From: Alphaproteobacteria bacterium
Lineage (GTDB): Bacteria; Pseudomonadota; Alphaproteobacteria; Caulobacterales; Maricaulaceae
NCBI GenBank assembly: GCA_016124205.1
Contig: WGOD01000003.1
Coordinates: 248,001-312,000 of the forward strand
DNA length: 64,000 bases
Direction of reading: 5' to 3'
The translations under genes and the position numbers were made by a program. Position 1 is the stretch's first letter. Each line of letters opens with the position of its first letter. Under the pieces are notes generated by a model, which saw only the letters and a program-made list of their open reading frames with translations, was not told the origin of the DNA and searched no databases. Shown here piece by piece: positions 52,808 to 62,100 of this stretch.

Positions 52808-55492
52808 TTGACATTCAGAACATTGACTTCGACTCTCGCGCTGGCTCTGGCAGCCGGCCTGACCGGGCCCGCCATCGCCGATACCGGCGAGGATGGCACA
52901 GTTGCGGAAAGCTATCTTTTCCGTGTCTCCGATGAAGGTCGAGACGCCAGGAATGCGGGCTATTTCGTGCGCCTGCTCCAGGACATGGATCGCGCACTGC
53001 CGAGAGTTTCGTTCGCATCACCCGGAGGTATTTCCGAGCCCGCAGATTCAACGGCATCCTGCAATGCAGGTTCTGGCAACAATACAACGGAATGCGGCGT
53101 CAACAGCGATACCGGCTTGGCCGATTTCGCGACCGCCGTCGGCAATGGCGCTGACGCGACGGCCGATCGCGCTTCGGCCTTCGGCCGGCTGTCGTCTGCC
53201 ACCGGGGCCGACTCCACAGCGATCGGGCACAATGCCTTGGCCAGTTCCGATAACACGACGGCCGTCGGACAGTTCAGCACCGCCTCCGGAAGCGATGCCA
53301 CAGCACTCGGCCAGAATGCTTCGGCAACTGGCGACGATGCGACTGCGCTCGGTCAGGACTCAAATGCCGACTTCAATCGCGCGACAGCCTTGGGTCAAAG
53401 CGCCGTCGCCGGCGATCTGGCGGCAACTGCGATTGGTCAGAACGCGAACGCGGCCGATTCCAACACGATCGCCATCGGGGTCGATACGACCGCATCGACC
53501 AGCGGTGCCATCGCGATCGGCGGCGACGGCACTGATCCGGACGGCCTTGGCGCGCAGGCCACCGCTGTGTCATCTATCGCGCTTGGCGAAGACGCGAATG
53601 GAAGCGGCGCTGCCGGGATTGCCATCGGCCGTCAGTCGGAGGTTACCGGCTCCGCCTCCATCGCGATGGGCGACGGGGCCAGCGCCACGACATCGAATAC
53701 GATCGCCATGGGTGCGGCTGCGCAGGCCACGGGCATCCAGGGCATCGCGATCGGCGAGGAATCCGAGGCCTCCGGTCCGCAAGCCGTTGCGCTCGGGGTC
53801 TTCTCAAGCGCCAATGATGACGACGCTACGGCGATCGGTGCCTTTGCCGACGCGCACGGCGTCGGTGCGACATCGCTCGGCTATGGCGCCCAGGCCCGCG
53901 GCGACGGTACGGTCGCTCTTGGCTACAACTCGGCGACCAATGCGGATGGAGCCATTCTGATCGGCGCGAATGCCGACGTGGCCAACTCCGCGACCGATGC
54001 AATCGCAATCGGCCGGCAGTCGGATTCGAACGGTGTCGGCGCGATCGCGATCGGCGGCAATGGCGGCGACAGCGGCACGGACGGTGCCCAGGCGCTCGCG
54101 AACAATGCCATCGCCCTGGGTACGGACTCGCTTGCCGATGCGGCGAATTCGATCGCCTTCGGCCGCGGATCGAGCGCGACGGCTACAGGTGCTACGGCGA
54201 TTGGCGGTGGCACGACCGCTTCCGGTACCAGCGCATTCGCAATGGGGCAGGACGCGACCGCGTCGGGTGACTACAGCCTTGCGACCGGCGCTTTTGCCAA
54301 CGCGTCGGGATATCTCGCAACGGCGACTGGCTATCAGTCGAGCTCGTCGGGCTTCGCCAGCGTGGCGCAGGGCTATTTCTCGCAAGCGAGCGGAACCTAC
54401 AGCCTGGCGAATGGCGCACTGACCTATGCGACCGGCAACCGGTCGGTCGCGATCGGCGGCTGGTACGACCTCGACGGTGAGGGCGACACGGACGGTGATG
54501 AACTGACGATCGCCAGCGGCGATCGCGCCACCGCGATCGGTGCGACCGCCCAGGCCGACGCAGAGGCCGCGCTCGCGCTCGGCCACGCCACCCGCGCCAC
54601 GGCCACGAACGCCATCGCGCTCGGCCGGCAGGCTCAGGCCAATCACCTCAATTCGGTGGCGATCGGCGCCGGGGCCATGACGACGCTGGAGACGCAGATC
54701 ATGCTCGGTAACTCGGCCTATTCCTACGCCATGCCTGGCGTGGTCTCGCCGGGCAACCAGGTCGGCAGCGCCGACTATGTCCTCGTCTCTGACACGGCCG
54801 GGAATCTGAAATCGATGGCGATGTCCAGCTTCAGTACTGACGATCCCGAGATGGCGGCAAACCGGAGCGTGGAGAACGCCCAGGTCGCCGCGCTGCGGGC
54901 TCAAGTCGAGGCGATGCGCGCCGAGATGCAGGCCATCCGCGCCGAACTCGGCGGTGCCACGGCGGCTGGCGGCGAAGTCGATGTCGCTGACCGCGGCGGG
55001 TCGGGACTGCCAGACGGCCGGGACGGGACCGGCGACGGCACCGCTCCTTCCACCGGCGGCGGCGGCGAGGTCGCTAACCGCGGCGGCGGAGGCGGTTTCC
55101 GCTATACGGGTGATCCCTATGAAGGAGCGGTCAGCGCGAACGCCGACGCGATCATGGCGAATGCCGACGGCATTCTCGCCCTTGAGGATGACGTCGCGAC
55201 ACTGAGAACGGATCTGAGCGATCTGCAGACCGACGTGTGGCGGCAGGGCGACCAGGTCGAGATCAACCGCGACGGTGTTGCCCTGGCACTGGCCATGGCC
55301 GGAACCGCAGGACTACAGAGCGGTGAGAACTTCGCTCTCTCCGCGAATTACGGCTTCTATGATGATGCCAATGCGTTGGCCTTTGCCGGTGCTGCCCGGC
55401 TGACCCAGCGAGTTTCGCTGAACGCCGGCTTCGGTTTCGGTGCCGATACCGGCGAGGTCGGCGCGCGCGCCGGCGTACGCTGGGGCTGGTAG
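52808..55492 (+). CDS. Trimeric autotransporter adhesin 2 (TTG start; paralogue of adhesin 1)
   Basis: Signal peptide, YadA head repeats, anchor ending GEVGARAGVRWGW; SD AGGGAGG 6 nt before TTG. Confidence 0.9.
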   Translation: MTFRTLTSTLALALAAGLTGPAIADTGEDGTVAESYLFRVSDEGRDARNAGYFVRLLQDMDRALPRVSFASPGGISEPADSTASCNAGSGNNTTECGVNSDTGLADFATAVGNGADATADRASAFGRLSSATGADSTAIGHNALASSDNTTAVGQFSTASGSDATALGQNASATGDDATALGQDSNADFNRATALGQSAVAGDLAATAIGQNANAADSNTIAIGVDTTASTSGAIAIGGDGTDPDGLGAQATAVSSIALGEDANGSGAAGIAIGRQSEVTGSASIAMGDGASATTSNTIAMGAAAQATGIQGIAIGEESEASGPQAVALGVFSSANDDDATAIGAFADAHGVGATSLGYGAQARGDGTVALGYNSATNADGAILIGANADVANSATDAIAIGRQSDSNGVGAIAIGGNGGDSGTDGAQALANNAIALGTDSLADAANSIAFGRGSSATATGATAIGGGTTASGTSAFAMGQDATASGDYSLATGAFANASGYLATATGYQSSSSGFASVAQGYFSQASGTYSLANGALTYATGNRSVAIGGWYDLDGEGDTDGDELTIASGDRATAIGATAQADAEAALALGHATRATATNAIALGRQAQANHLNSVAIGAGAMTTLETQIMLGNSAYSYAMPGVVSPGNQVGSADYVLVSDTAGNLKSMAMSSFSTDDPEMAANRSVENAQVAALRAQVEAMRAEMQAIRAELGGATAAGGEVDVADRGGSGLPDGRDGTGDGTAPSTGGGGEVANRGGGGGFRYTGDPYEGAVSANADAIMANADGILALEDDVATLRTDLSDLQTDVWRQGDQVEINRDGVALALAMAGTAGLQSGENFALSANYGFYDDANALAFAGAARLTQRVSLNAGFGFGADTGEVGARAGVRWGW

Positions 55493-55495
55493 AGT

Positions 55496-56671
55496 CTAGC
55501 CTTCGGGCAGGTTCTCGATGAAGAAGCGGACGGCGTTCTCGCCCATCACGGCGCGAATGTCGTCCGCGCTCATCCCGGTGCCGATCAGGGCGTCGGTGAG
55601 GGCGGCCAGTTCCGATGCGTCGAAGCGCGTCGTGACGGTGCCGTCGAAGTCGGACCCCAGGGCGACGGCCTCGACCCCGAGCGTCTCGGCCGCATAGGCG
55701 ATGGCACGGGCGACCCCCGCCGGCGTATCGTAGCAGATCACATCGGCCCAGTAGCCGATGCCGATCAGGCCACCGCGGTCGGCGATCTGCTGCAGCAACT
55801 CATCGGAGATGTTGCGGGGGGATTCGCACAAGCTCCTGATTCCCGTGTGGGAAACGATCAGCGGGGCGTCCGTCAGTTCAAGGACATCGCGAACGACGGC
55901 TTCGGACGAATGCGCCACGTCGATGATCATTCCCCGCTCGACCATCGCGGTCACCGCCTCGCGCCCGAACTCGGTCAGGCCCGCCCCGGACGTGCCGTGA
56001 AGCGACCCACCCAGCTCATTGTCGAAGAAGTGCTGCAGGCCGATGACCCGGTAGCCTTCGTCATACAGGCGCTGGATATTCGCGAGGTCGCCTTCGAGCG
56101 GATGCGCACCCTCGGTAGCCAGGATGCCGACCATGATGCCGCTGTCCGTCTCGCGCGCCTCGAGCGCGGCACTGACGTCACCGGACGTCCGGGCCACGAT
56201 GAAGCGGCCATCGGAAGCGTCGGCCAGCCGGTTCAGACGCCGGGCATGAAAGCGGGCGCGATTATAGAGTGACCCCCAGGTGTCGACAGGCCAGCGCTGG
56301 GCGATGGCGAGCAGGGTGATGTCGTCTGAATCCGCGCTGTTTTCATTGTAGTTCAGATTGGAGGGTGTCTTGGTGACGGACGCGAAAACCTGAAGGAAAA
56401 CACCGCCTTCGCGAAGGCGCGGAATGTCGGTGTGGCCCCGGTCATGCCGCCTTGCCGGGTCGCGCGCCCACAACAGCGTGTCCGCGTGAAGATCTGCGAC
56501 CGGTATCCCGGCGTGGAGCGCCCTGGCTTCATCGGAGATGGCATAGACCGGATGATCGATCACCACATTCATCTGATCGTCGACGCGGGCCGGCAGGTAA
56601 AAGAAGAAAACAGCGGCACCAAGCAGGATCGCAATGCCCGCCAGGATCAGTCCAATGCGCATCAGTTTCAT
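55496..56671 (-). CDS. Membrane dipeptidase (peptidase M19, renal dipeptidase-like)
   Basis: IPVADLHADTLLWARDP...GILATEGAHPLEGDLANIQRLYDEGYRVIGLQHFFDNELGGS...IIDVAHSS...IVSHTGIRSLC...ALGSDFDGTV. Confidence 0.9.
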   Translation of the reverse strand: MKLMRIGLILAGIAILLGAAVFFFYLPARVDDQMNVVIDHPVYAISDEARALHAGIPVADLHADTLLWARDPARRHDRGHTDIPRLREGGVFLQVFASVTKTPSNLNYNENSADSDDITLLAIAQRWPVDTWGSLYNRARFHARRLNRLADASDGRFIVARTSGDVSAALEARETDSGIMVGILATEGAHPLEGDLANIQRLYDEGYRVIGLQHFFDNELGGSLHGTSGAGLTEFGREAVTAMVERGMIIDVAHSSEAVVRDVLELTDAPLIVSHTGIRSLCESPRNISDELLQQIADRGGLIGIGYWADVICYDTPAGVARAIAYAAETLGVEAVALGSDFDGTVTTRFDASELAALTDALIGTGMSADDIRAVMGENAVRFFIENLPEG

Positions 56672-57206
56672 CGGATGCCCCCCTTGAAGACTACCGTATG
56701 CCCGGTTCACCCGACGTCGCAAGTTCTCGGGCGACGCGTGCCAAACGCTTTGTAAATCCACCGGGAATCAACGTGATGGGTGATGTGTCCGGCAGGACAC
56801 ACCTACGCGGTTTAGGTGTCCGGATGCGCGAACCGGGGCCTCGAGAAGCGGTTGATCACCGCGCTCTTCGCACGCTCCGGACGCGCGGACGATCCGCCGA
56901 GCCGGGCGAGTGTTGCTTCCCTTCTCGCGATTTGTGAGCGCAAAAGCGCATTAAAAACAGATAATTACAAGAGCCGTGTCGCGGCCGGGGCCGGCTGCCC
57001 TCGAACGCTGCGCGGCAAGGGATTGCACGGGGGCCACAATCGCGCGCCGACCTTCGCGTTCAAGCGCTTTTGGGTGGCACAAGCGTCGAATATCCTGTAC
57101 TCATTTCGGCAGAGCACCTGTGCGAGCAGGTGGTCAATGTGCCGTGGCGCAGGGTCACGGCAGCCAAAACACTCACGCGATGGGGGCTTCCGCCTCCAGA
57201 GGGGGA

Positions 57207-58310
57207 ATGATGAAGAAACGGTTTCTGACAGCGGCTGCCATCGGTCTTGCGCTGTCGGTTCCGGCCTGGACGTCGGCGGGTGCCGACGAAGGCTGGTACG
57301 TCAGCGCTTCCGTCGGTTACGGCGGCCCTGGCGATTCGGACGTCGATCTGCAAGCCAGCGGCGCCCGCGAAATCAATGGTGAATCCGATTGGCGCCAGGC
57401 TCTGGCGTTCGGTTACGACTACGCCAATGGCTGGCGTCTCGAAGCCGAAGCGGCTCACCGCTACAACGACACCGGCGCGATTGGTTCGTTCGAAGATTCT
57501 TCGAGCGATTTCCACGTCTGGTCGGCGATGCTGAACCTGTACCGCGACTTCAATCCGGACGGCTGGTACCACCCGTACCTCGGCGCCGGTGCCGGTTTCG
57601 GTCAGGTCAACGGTTCGATGACGGGCTGGACCACTGGTTCGCGTCCGGTTCCGAACGGTGGTGTTGCTGACTCGCGCTACGTCGTGTCTCGCGATGACGA
57701 TATCGGCTTCATGTGGCAGCTGATCGCTGGCGTGGGCTGGGGTCTGGGCGACAACTGGTATTTCGATACCCAGTATCGCTACTTCTCGACCCTGGACCTC
57801 GACTTCGACCCGGGTGTCGACGTCGACGCGCTGCGTGGCCACGAAGTGTGGATGGGTCTGCGGTACGTGTTTGCGGCTCCGCCGCCCCCGCCGCCGCCCC
57901 CGCCGCCGCCTCCGCCCCCGCCGCCTCCGCCGCCGCCTCCGCCGCCTCCGCCTCCGCCGCCGCCTCCGTGTGACGACGTTGGCTTCGTGGTCTACTTCGA
58001 GTGGGATCGTTCGAACCTCACCGATCAGGCCCGTGCGGTTATCAACCAGGCTGTCCAGCAGGCTTCGACCTGCGGCGTTGCCGCGGTGCAGATCGACGGT
58101 CACGCTGACCGTTCGGGTGCTGCCGCCTACAACGTCGGCCTCTCCGAGCGCCGCGCCCGCGCGGTTCGCGACGAGATGGTTCGCCTGGGCGTGCCGGCTT
58201 CCGGCATCTCCCTGCAGGCCTTCGGCGAAAGCCGCCCGGCCGTGCAGACGCCGGACGGCGTGCGTGAGCCGCTCAACCGCCGCGCTGAGGTCCTCATCGA
58301 CCTGCGCTAA
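57207..58310 (+). CDS. OmpA-like outer-membrane protein with 30-proline linker
   Basis: Signal peptide; OmpA-type beta-barrel; (Pro)30; VYFEWDRSNLTDQARAVINQ...IDGHADRSGAAAYNVGLSERRARAVRDEMVRLGV. Confidence 0.93.
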   Translation: MMKKRFLTAAAIGLALSVPAWTSAGADEGWYVSASVGYGGPGDSDVDLQASGAREINGESDWRQALAFGYDYANGWRLEAEAAHRYNDTGAIGSFEDSSSDFHVWSAMLNLYRDFNPDGWYHPYLGAGAGFGQVNGSMTGWTTGSRPVPNGGVADSRYVVSRDDDIGFMWQLIAGVGWGLGDNWYFDTQYRYFSTLDLDFDPGVDVDALRGHEVWMGLRYVFAAPPPPPPPPPPPPPPPPPPPPPPPPPPPPPPCDDVGFVVYFEWDRSNLTDQARAVINQAVQQASTCGVAAVQIDGHADRSGAAAYNVGLSERRARAVRDEMVRLGVPASGISLQAFGESRPAVQTPDGVREPLNRRAEVLIDLR

Positions 58311-58339
58311 GCGATTGATCGCTCAAGCGACGAAATGGA

Positions 58340-58371
58340 ACGGCCCGGGGTTCGCCCCGGGCCGTTTTCTT
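58340..58371 (+). terminator. Intrinsic terminator after OmpA-like gene
   Basis: ACGGCCCGGGG ttcg CCCCGGGCCGT TTTC. Confidence 0.88.
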
Positions 58372-58481
58372 TGTGCAAACGCAGCATGAAACGGTCTGGC
58401 CGCATGGCTTGACCCTGCTGCATGGCGGGCCCAAAACCCGGACAAGACCTCATTCACGTCCGGACATTCAGGAGCCGCCCC

Positions 58482-59774
58482 ATGTCGAAACCCAAGGCGT
58501 CGTATCGCAAGACCGAAATCGCCGGTCGCAAGCTGTCGCCCGAAACCATGATGATGAGCTACGGCTATTCGCCCCAGCTCTCGGAATGGTCCATCAAGGC
58601 GCCGGTCTTTCTGACGTCGACCTTCGCGTTCGAATCGGCGGAGGCCGGTGCGGCCTTCTTCCGCGTGATGGGCGGGCGCCGGCAGGAAGGCGATCCGGAA
58701 TCCGCGGGTCTCATGTATTCGCGGTTCAACAACCCGAATGTCGAAGTCCTCGAAGACCGTCTGACCCTGTTCGATCATGCCGAGGACGCGGCCGTCTTCT
58801 CCTCGGGTATGGGTGCAATTTCCACGACGCTGATGGCACTGGCGCCGGCCGGTTCGGTGGTGCTGCATTCCACGCCGCTCTATGGCGGCACCGAGACGCT
58901 GATCCGCAAGGTGATGCCGAATTACGGCATCAAGAATGTCGACTTCTTCGCAGCTGCCGAGGAAAACGAAGTCTGGGCCGCAGCGGAAGAGGCGATGAAG
59001 CTTGGCCCGGTGACGGTTATCTACACCGAGACCCCGACCAATCCGACAAACGACCTCGTCGACCTTCAGATGATCCGCAAGATCGCGAACCGGATCGGAG
59101 AGAAGCAGAACGGCACCGTCCCGGCGGTCGTCGTCGACAACACCTTCCTCGGCCCGGTCAACCAGCAGCCGATCGATCTCGGCGCTGACGTTCTGGTCTA
59201 CTCGCTGACGAAATATGTCGGCGGCCACTCCGACCTGATTGCCGGCGCGGCGATGGGCCGGTCGGATATGATGGCCAAGATCCGCTCGCTGCGGTCGTCG
59301 ATCGGTACCAATCTCGATCCGCACACGGCCTGGATGCTGATGCGTTCGCTGGAGACGGTGACGCTGCGCATGAATGCCGCGACGGAGAATGCGAAGAAGG
59401 TCGCCGAATACCTGGCCAAACACCCGAAAATCGAGAAGGTCCGCTATCTCGGCTTCCTCGAGCCGGGGTCGCGCGCCGCGGAAATCCACGCGCGTCAGTC
59501 GAAGGCCGCGGGGTCGACCTTCGCGTTCGACGTGGCGGGCGGACAGGCCGGGGCGTTCAAATTCCTCAATTCCCTTCAGGTGGTGAAGCTGGCCGTCAGC
59601 CTCGGCGGGACCGAGACGCTGATCTGCCACCCGGGTTCGACGACGCATGCCGCCGTCGATCCGGAACTTCAGGAGCGCTGCGGCTACACGCCGGGCATGG
59701 TGCGTATCTCCATCGGTATCGAGGATCCCGACGATCTGATCGCCGATATCGGCCAGGCGCTCGACCAGGTCTGA
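58482..59774 (+). CDS. Cys/Met-metabolism PLP-dependent enzyme (cystathionine gamma-synthase/methionine gamma-lyase family)
   Basis: FAFESAEAGAAFF...LMYSRFNNPNVEVLEDRL...FSSGMGAISTTL...DVLVYSLTKYVGGHSDLIAG (PLP Lys) ...GGTETLICHPGSTTHA. Confidence 0.92.
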   Translation: MSKPKASYRKTEIAGRKLSPETMMMSYGYSPQLSEWSIKAPVFLTSTFAFESAEAGAAFFRVMGGRRQEGDPESAGLMYSRFNNPNVEVLEDRLTLFDHAEDAAVFSSGMGAISTTLMALAPAGSVVLHSTPLYGGTETLIRKVMPNYGIKNVDFFAAAEENEVWAAAEEAMKLGPVTVIYTETPTNPTNDLVDLQMIRKIANRIGEKQNGTVPAVVVDNTFLGPVNQQPIDLGADVLVYSLTKYVGGHSDLIAGAAMGRSDMMAKIRSLRSSIGTNLDPHTAWMLMRSLETVTLRMNAATENAKKVAEYLAKHPKIEKVRYLGFLEPGSRAAEIHARQSKAAGSTFAFDVAGGQAGAFKFLNSLQVVKLAVSLGGTETLICHPGSTTHAAVDPELQERCGYTPGMVRISIGIEDPDDLIADIGQALDQV

Positions 59775-59810
59775 TCCGCACACCCTCCGCAGCAGCCCCC
59801 TCGCTCCATC

Positions 59811-61070
59811 ATGGCGAAACCGATCGATATTTCTCCCGATGAGAAGGCCGCGCTCGACTGGATCGACACGCGGGCCGACGGGATGGTCGCGACGCTGAAG
59901 GACTGGGTGCGCATCAATTCCGGCAGCCGCAATGCGGACGGTCTGGAGCGGATGCGCGGCGAACTGGCACGCGTCTTCGCGGAGACCGGCGGGCGCGTCG
60001 AGGCGGTCGAGCTTCCGCCAAACGAGGCGGTCGCGCCGGACGGCAGCGTCACCCAGCAGGCCTATACGCCGAGCTTTCACCTGTGCGTGCGTCCGGACGC
60101 CGAGGTGAAGATCGTTCTGACCGGCCACCACGACACCGTGTTTCCGAAGGAGGACAGCTTCCAGGACTGGAAGATGCTCGACGCGGACACGATGAACGGG
60201 CCGGGCGGCGCCGACATGAAGGGCGGCATTCTCGTCATGCTGCACGCGCTTCTGGCGCTGGAGCGCAGTCCGCATGCGGGGCGTATCGGCTATGACGTGC
60301 TGATCAGTCCGGACGAGGAGATCGGGTCGCTCGGTTCCGCCGGAAAGATCCACGAGCTCGGTTCGAAGGCGCATGTCGGCATGACCTATGAGCCGGCGCT
60401 GGCGGACGGCTCGCTCGCTGGCGGCCGCAAGGGCTCGGGCAACTGGGCGCTGAAGGTCAGCGGCAAGTCGGCTCATGCGGGGCGCGAGCATCATGTCGGG
60501 CGCAATGCGGTGATTGCCGCGGCCGAGTTCGCGACGCGCCTCGACGCGCTCAACGGTCAGCGCGAGGGCGTCACGTTCAATCTCTCCCGCATTGATGGCG
60601 GCGGACCGACGAATGTGGTTCCGGCCAGTGCCGTCGCCCGGTTCAATGTGCGCGTGAAGGATGCCGATGACGAGCAATGGGTGCTGGGCGAGATCGCGAA
60701 GCTGGAAGTGCTGACCAACCAGCGCGACGGGATCACCGCGAAGCTGCATGGCGGGTTCACCCGGCCGGCCAAGCCCATGACACCGGCCAATGCGCGCATG
60801 TTCGAGTGGACGAAAACGGCCGGTGCCGCGCTCGGTCTCGACATAAAGTGGAATGACACGGGCGGCGTCTGCGAGGGCAATAATCTCTGGGCGGCGGGCT
60901 GTCCCAATGTCGATACGCTCGGCGTGCGCGGAGCCAACATCCATTCCCATGACGAGATCGTCATTCTGCCGAGCCTGCCCGAACGGGCGCGGCTGTCGGC
61001 GCTGATGCTGATGAAGTTCGCCTCCGGCGAGTTCGATGCGCGCGAAGCGCGGTCGCTGGCCGGTTCCTGA
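59811..61070 (+). CDS. M20-family hydrolase (glutamate carboxypeptidase-like)
   Basis: IVLTGHHDTVFPKE...GGADMKGGILVMLHALLAL...SPDEEIGSLGS...GKSAHAGREHHVGRNAV. Confidence 0.88.
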   Translation: MAKPIDISPDEKAALDWIDTRADGMVATLKDWVRINSGSRNADGLERMRGELARVFAETGGRVEAVELPPNEAVAPDGSVTQQAYTPSFHLCVRPDAEVKIVLTGHHDTVFPKEDSFQDWKMLDADTMNGPGGADMKGGILVMLHALLALERSPHAGRIGYDVLISPDEEIGSLGSAGKIHELGSKAHVGMTYEPALADGSLAGGRKGSGNWALKVSGKSAHAGREHHVGRNAVIAAAEFATRLDALNGQREGVTFNLSRIDGGGPTNVVPASAVARFNVRVKDADDEQWVLGEIAKLEVLTNQRDGITAKLHGGFTRPAKPMTPANARMFEWTKTAGAALGLDIKWNDTGGVCEGNNLWAAGCPNVDTLGVRGANIHSHDEIVILPSLPERARLSALMLMKFASGEFDAREARSLAGS

Positions 61071-61081
61071 CGGAGATACGC

Positions 61082-62098
61082 ATGCTGGTAGTGCGCGCGG
61101 CGCGCCGCGACGATATCGACGCTTTCGTGGACCTGGCCGCCGGTGCGGGCACGGGCTTCACCAGTCTTGCGCTGGAACGCGACGATCTGGCCGAACGGCT
61201 GGACAAGTCAGCGACCGCCTATGAAAGCGCTGCCACCGAGCCCGGCGAGGAAGTCTACCAGCTGATGCTGGAGGACACCGAAAGCGGCAAGGTCGTCGGA
61301 TGCGCGGCGGTGAAGGCGGCCGTGGGCCTGTCGAAGCCCTATTACGATTTCAAGATCATCACGCTCGCCCAGTCGTCACGTACGGCCGGGCGCCGCTTCG
61401 ACATGGATGTGATGATCCTGGTCAACGATTTCGCGGGCTGCAGCGAGGTCGGCTCGCTCTATGTCAGCGACGCGGCGCGCGGCACCGGGGCCGGGCGGCT
61501 GATCGCGCAGACGCGCTATCTCCTGATGGCGGCGGATTATCGCCGTTTCGGGGAGCGCGTCCTGGCCGAGTTGCGCGGTGTCGTGCGCGAGGACGGGTCG
61601 TCGCCCTTCTTCGATTCGGTGACGCGGCATTTCTTCCGCATGACGTTCGACGAAGCCGACCGGATGAGCGCGGCGAGCGATAATCAGTTCATCCTCGACC
61701 TGATGCCGAAACATCCGATCTATGTGGACCTGCTGTCGCCCGAGGCGAAGAAGGTGATCGGCGTGACCCACGAGCTGGGCGTCGGTGCGCGCCGTCTGCT
61801 CGAATGGGAAGGCTTCACCTACGACCGCTATATCGACATTTTCGATGGCGGGCCGCTGATGTCCGTCCCGACGCGCCAGGCGCGTTCGGCGCGGGAAAGC
61901 CGGCAGGTCGATGTACGCGCGGCGCGTGCCTTCGACGATCCCAAGCCGGTGATCGTCACGACCGACCGGTTCAGCGACTTCCGCTCGATCCAGACACAGG
62001 CCGATGTCAGCGCCGACGGCGTGGCGCTCGGTCCGGACGATTTGCGGGCTCTCAATCTCACCGAAGGCGAAAGGGCGCGCATCTGGGTGCGCGAATAG
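61082..62098 (+). CDS. astA: Arginine N-succinyltransferase
   Basis: MLVVRAARRDDIDAFVDLAAGAGTGFTSL...VGSLYVSDAARGTGAGRLIAQTRYLLMA...LMPKHPIYVDLL. Confidence 0.93.
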   Translation: MLVVRAARRDDIDAFVDLAAGAGTGFTSLALERDDLAERLDKSATAYESAATEPGEEVYQLMLEDTESGKVVGCAAVKAAVGLSKPYYDFKIITLAQSSRTAGRRFDMDVMILVNDFAGCSEVGSLYVSDAARGTGAGRLIAQTRYLLMAADYRRFGERVLAELRGVVREDGSSPFFDSVTRHFFRMTFDEADRMSAASDNQFILDLMPKHPIYVDLLSPEAKKVIGVTHELGVGARRLLEWEGFTYDRYIDIFDGGPLMSVPTRQARSARESRQVDVRAARAFDDPKPVIVTTDRFSDFRSIQTQADVSADGVALGPDDLRALNLTEGERARIWVRE

Positions 62099-62100
62099 TC

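Noticed and set aside
49785-55200. Autotransporter repeats as a CRISPR-like or DNA-level array
   Set aside because: Repeats are protein-level beta-roll repeats with degenerate DNA, no constant repeat/spacer pattern.
58323-60950. 875-aa - strand ORF
   Set aside because: Antisense to the PLP enzyme and M20 hydrolase; no recognisable domains.
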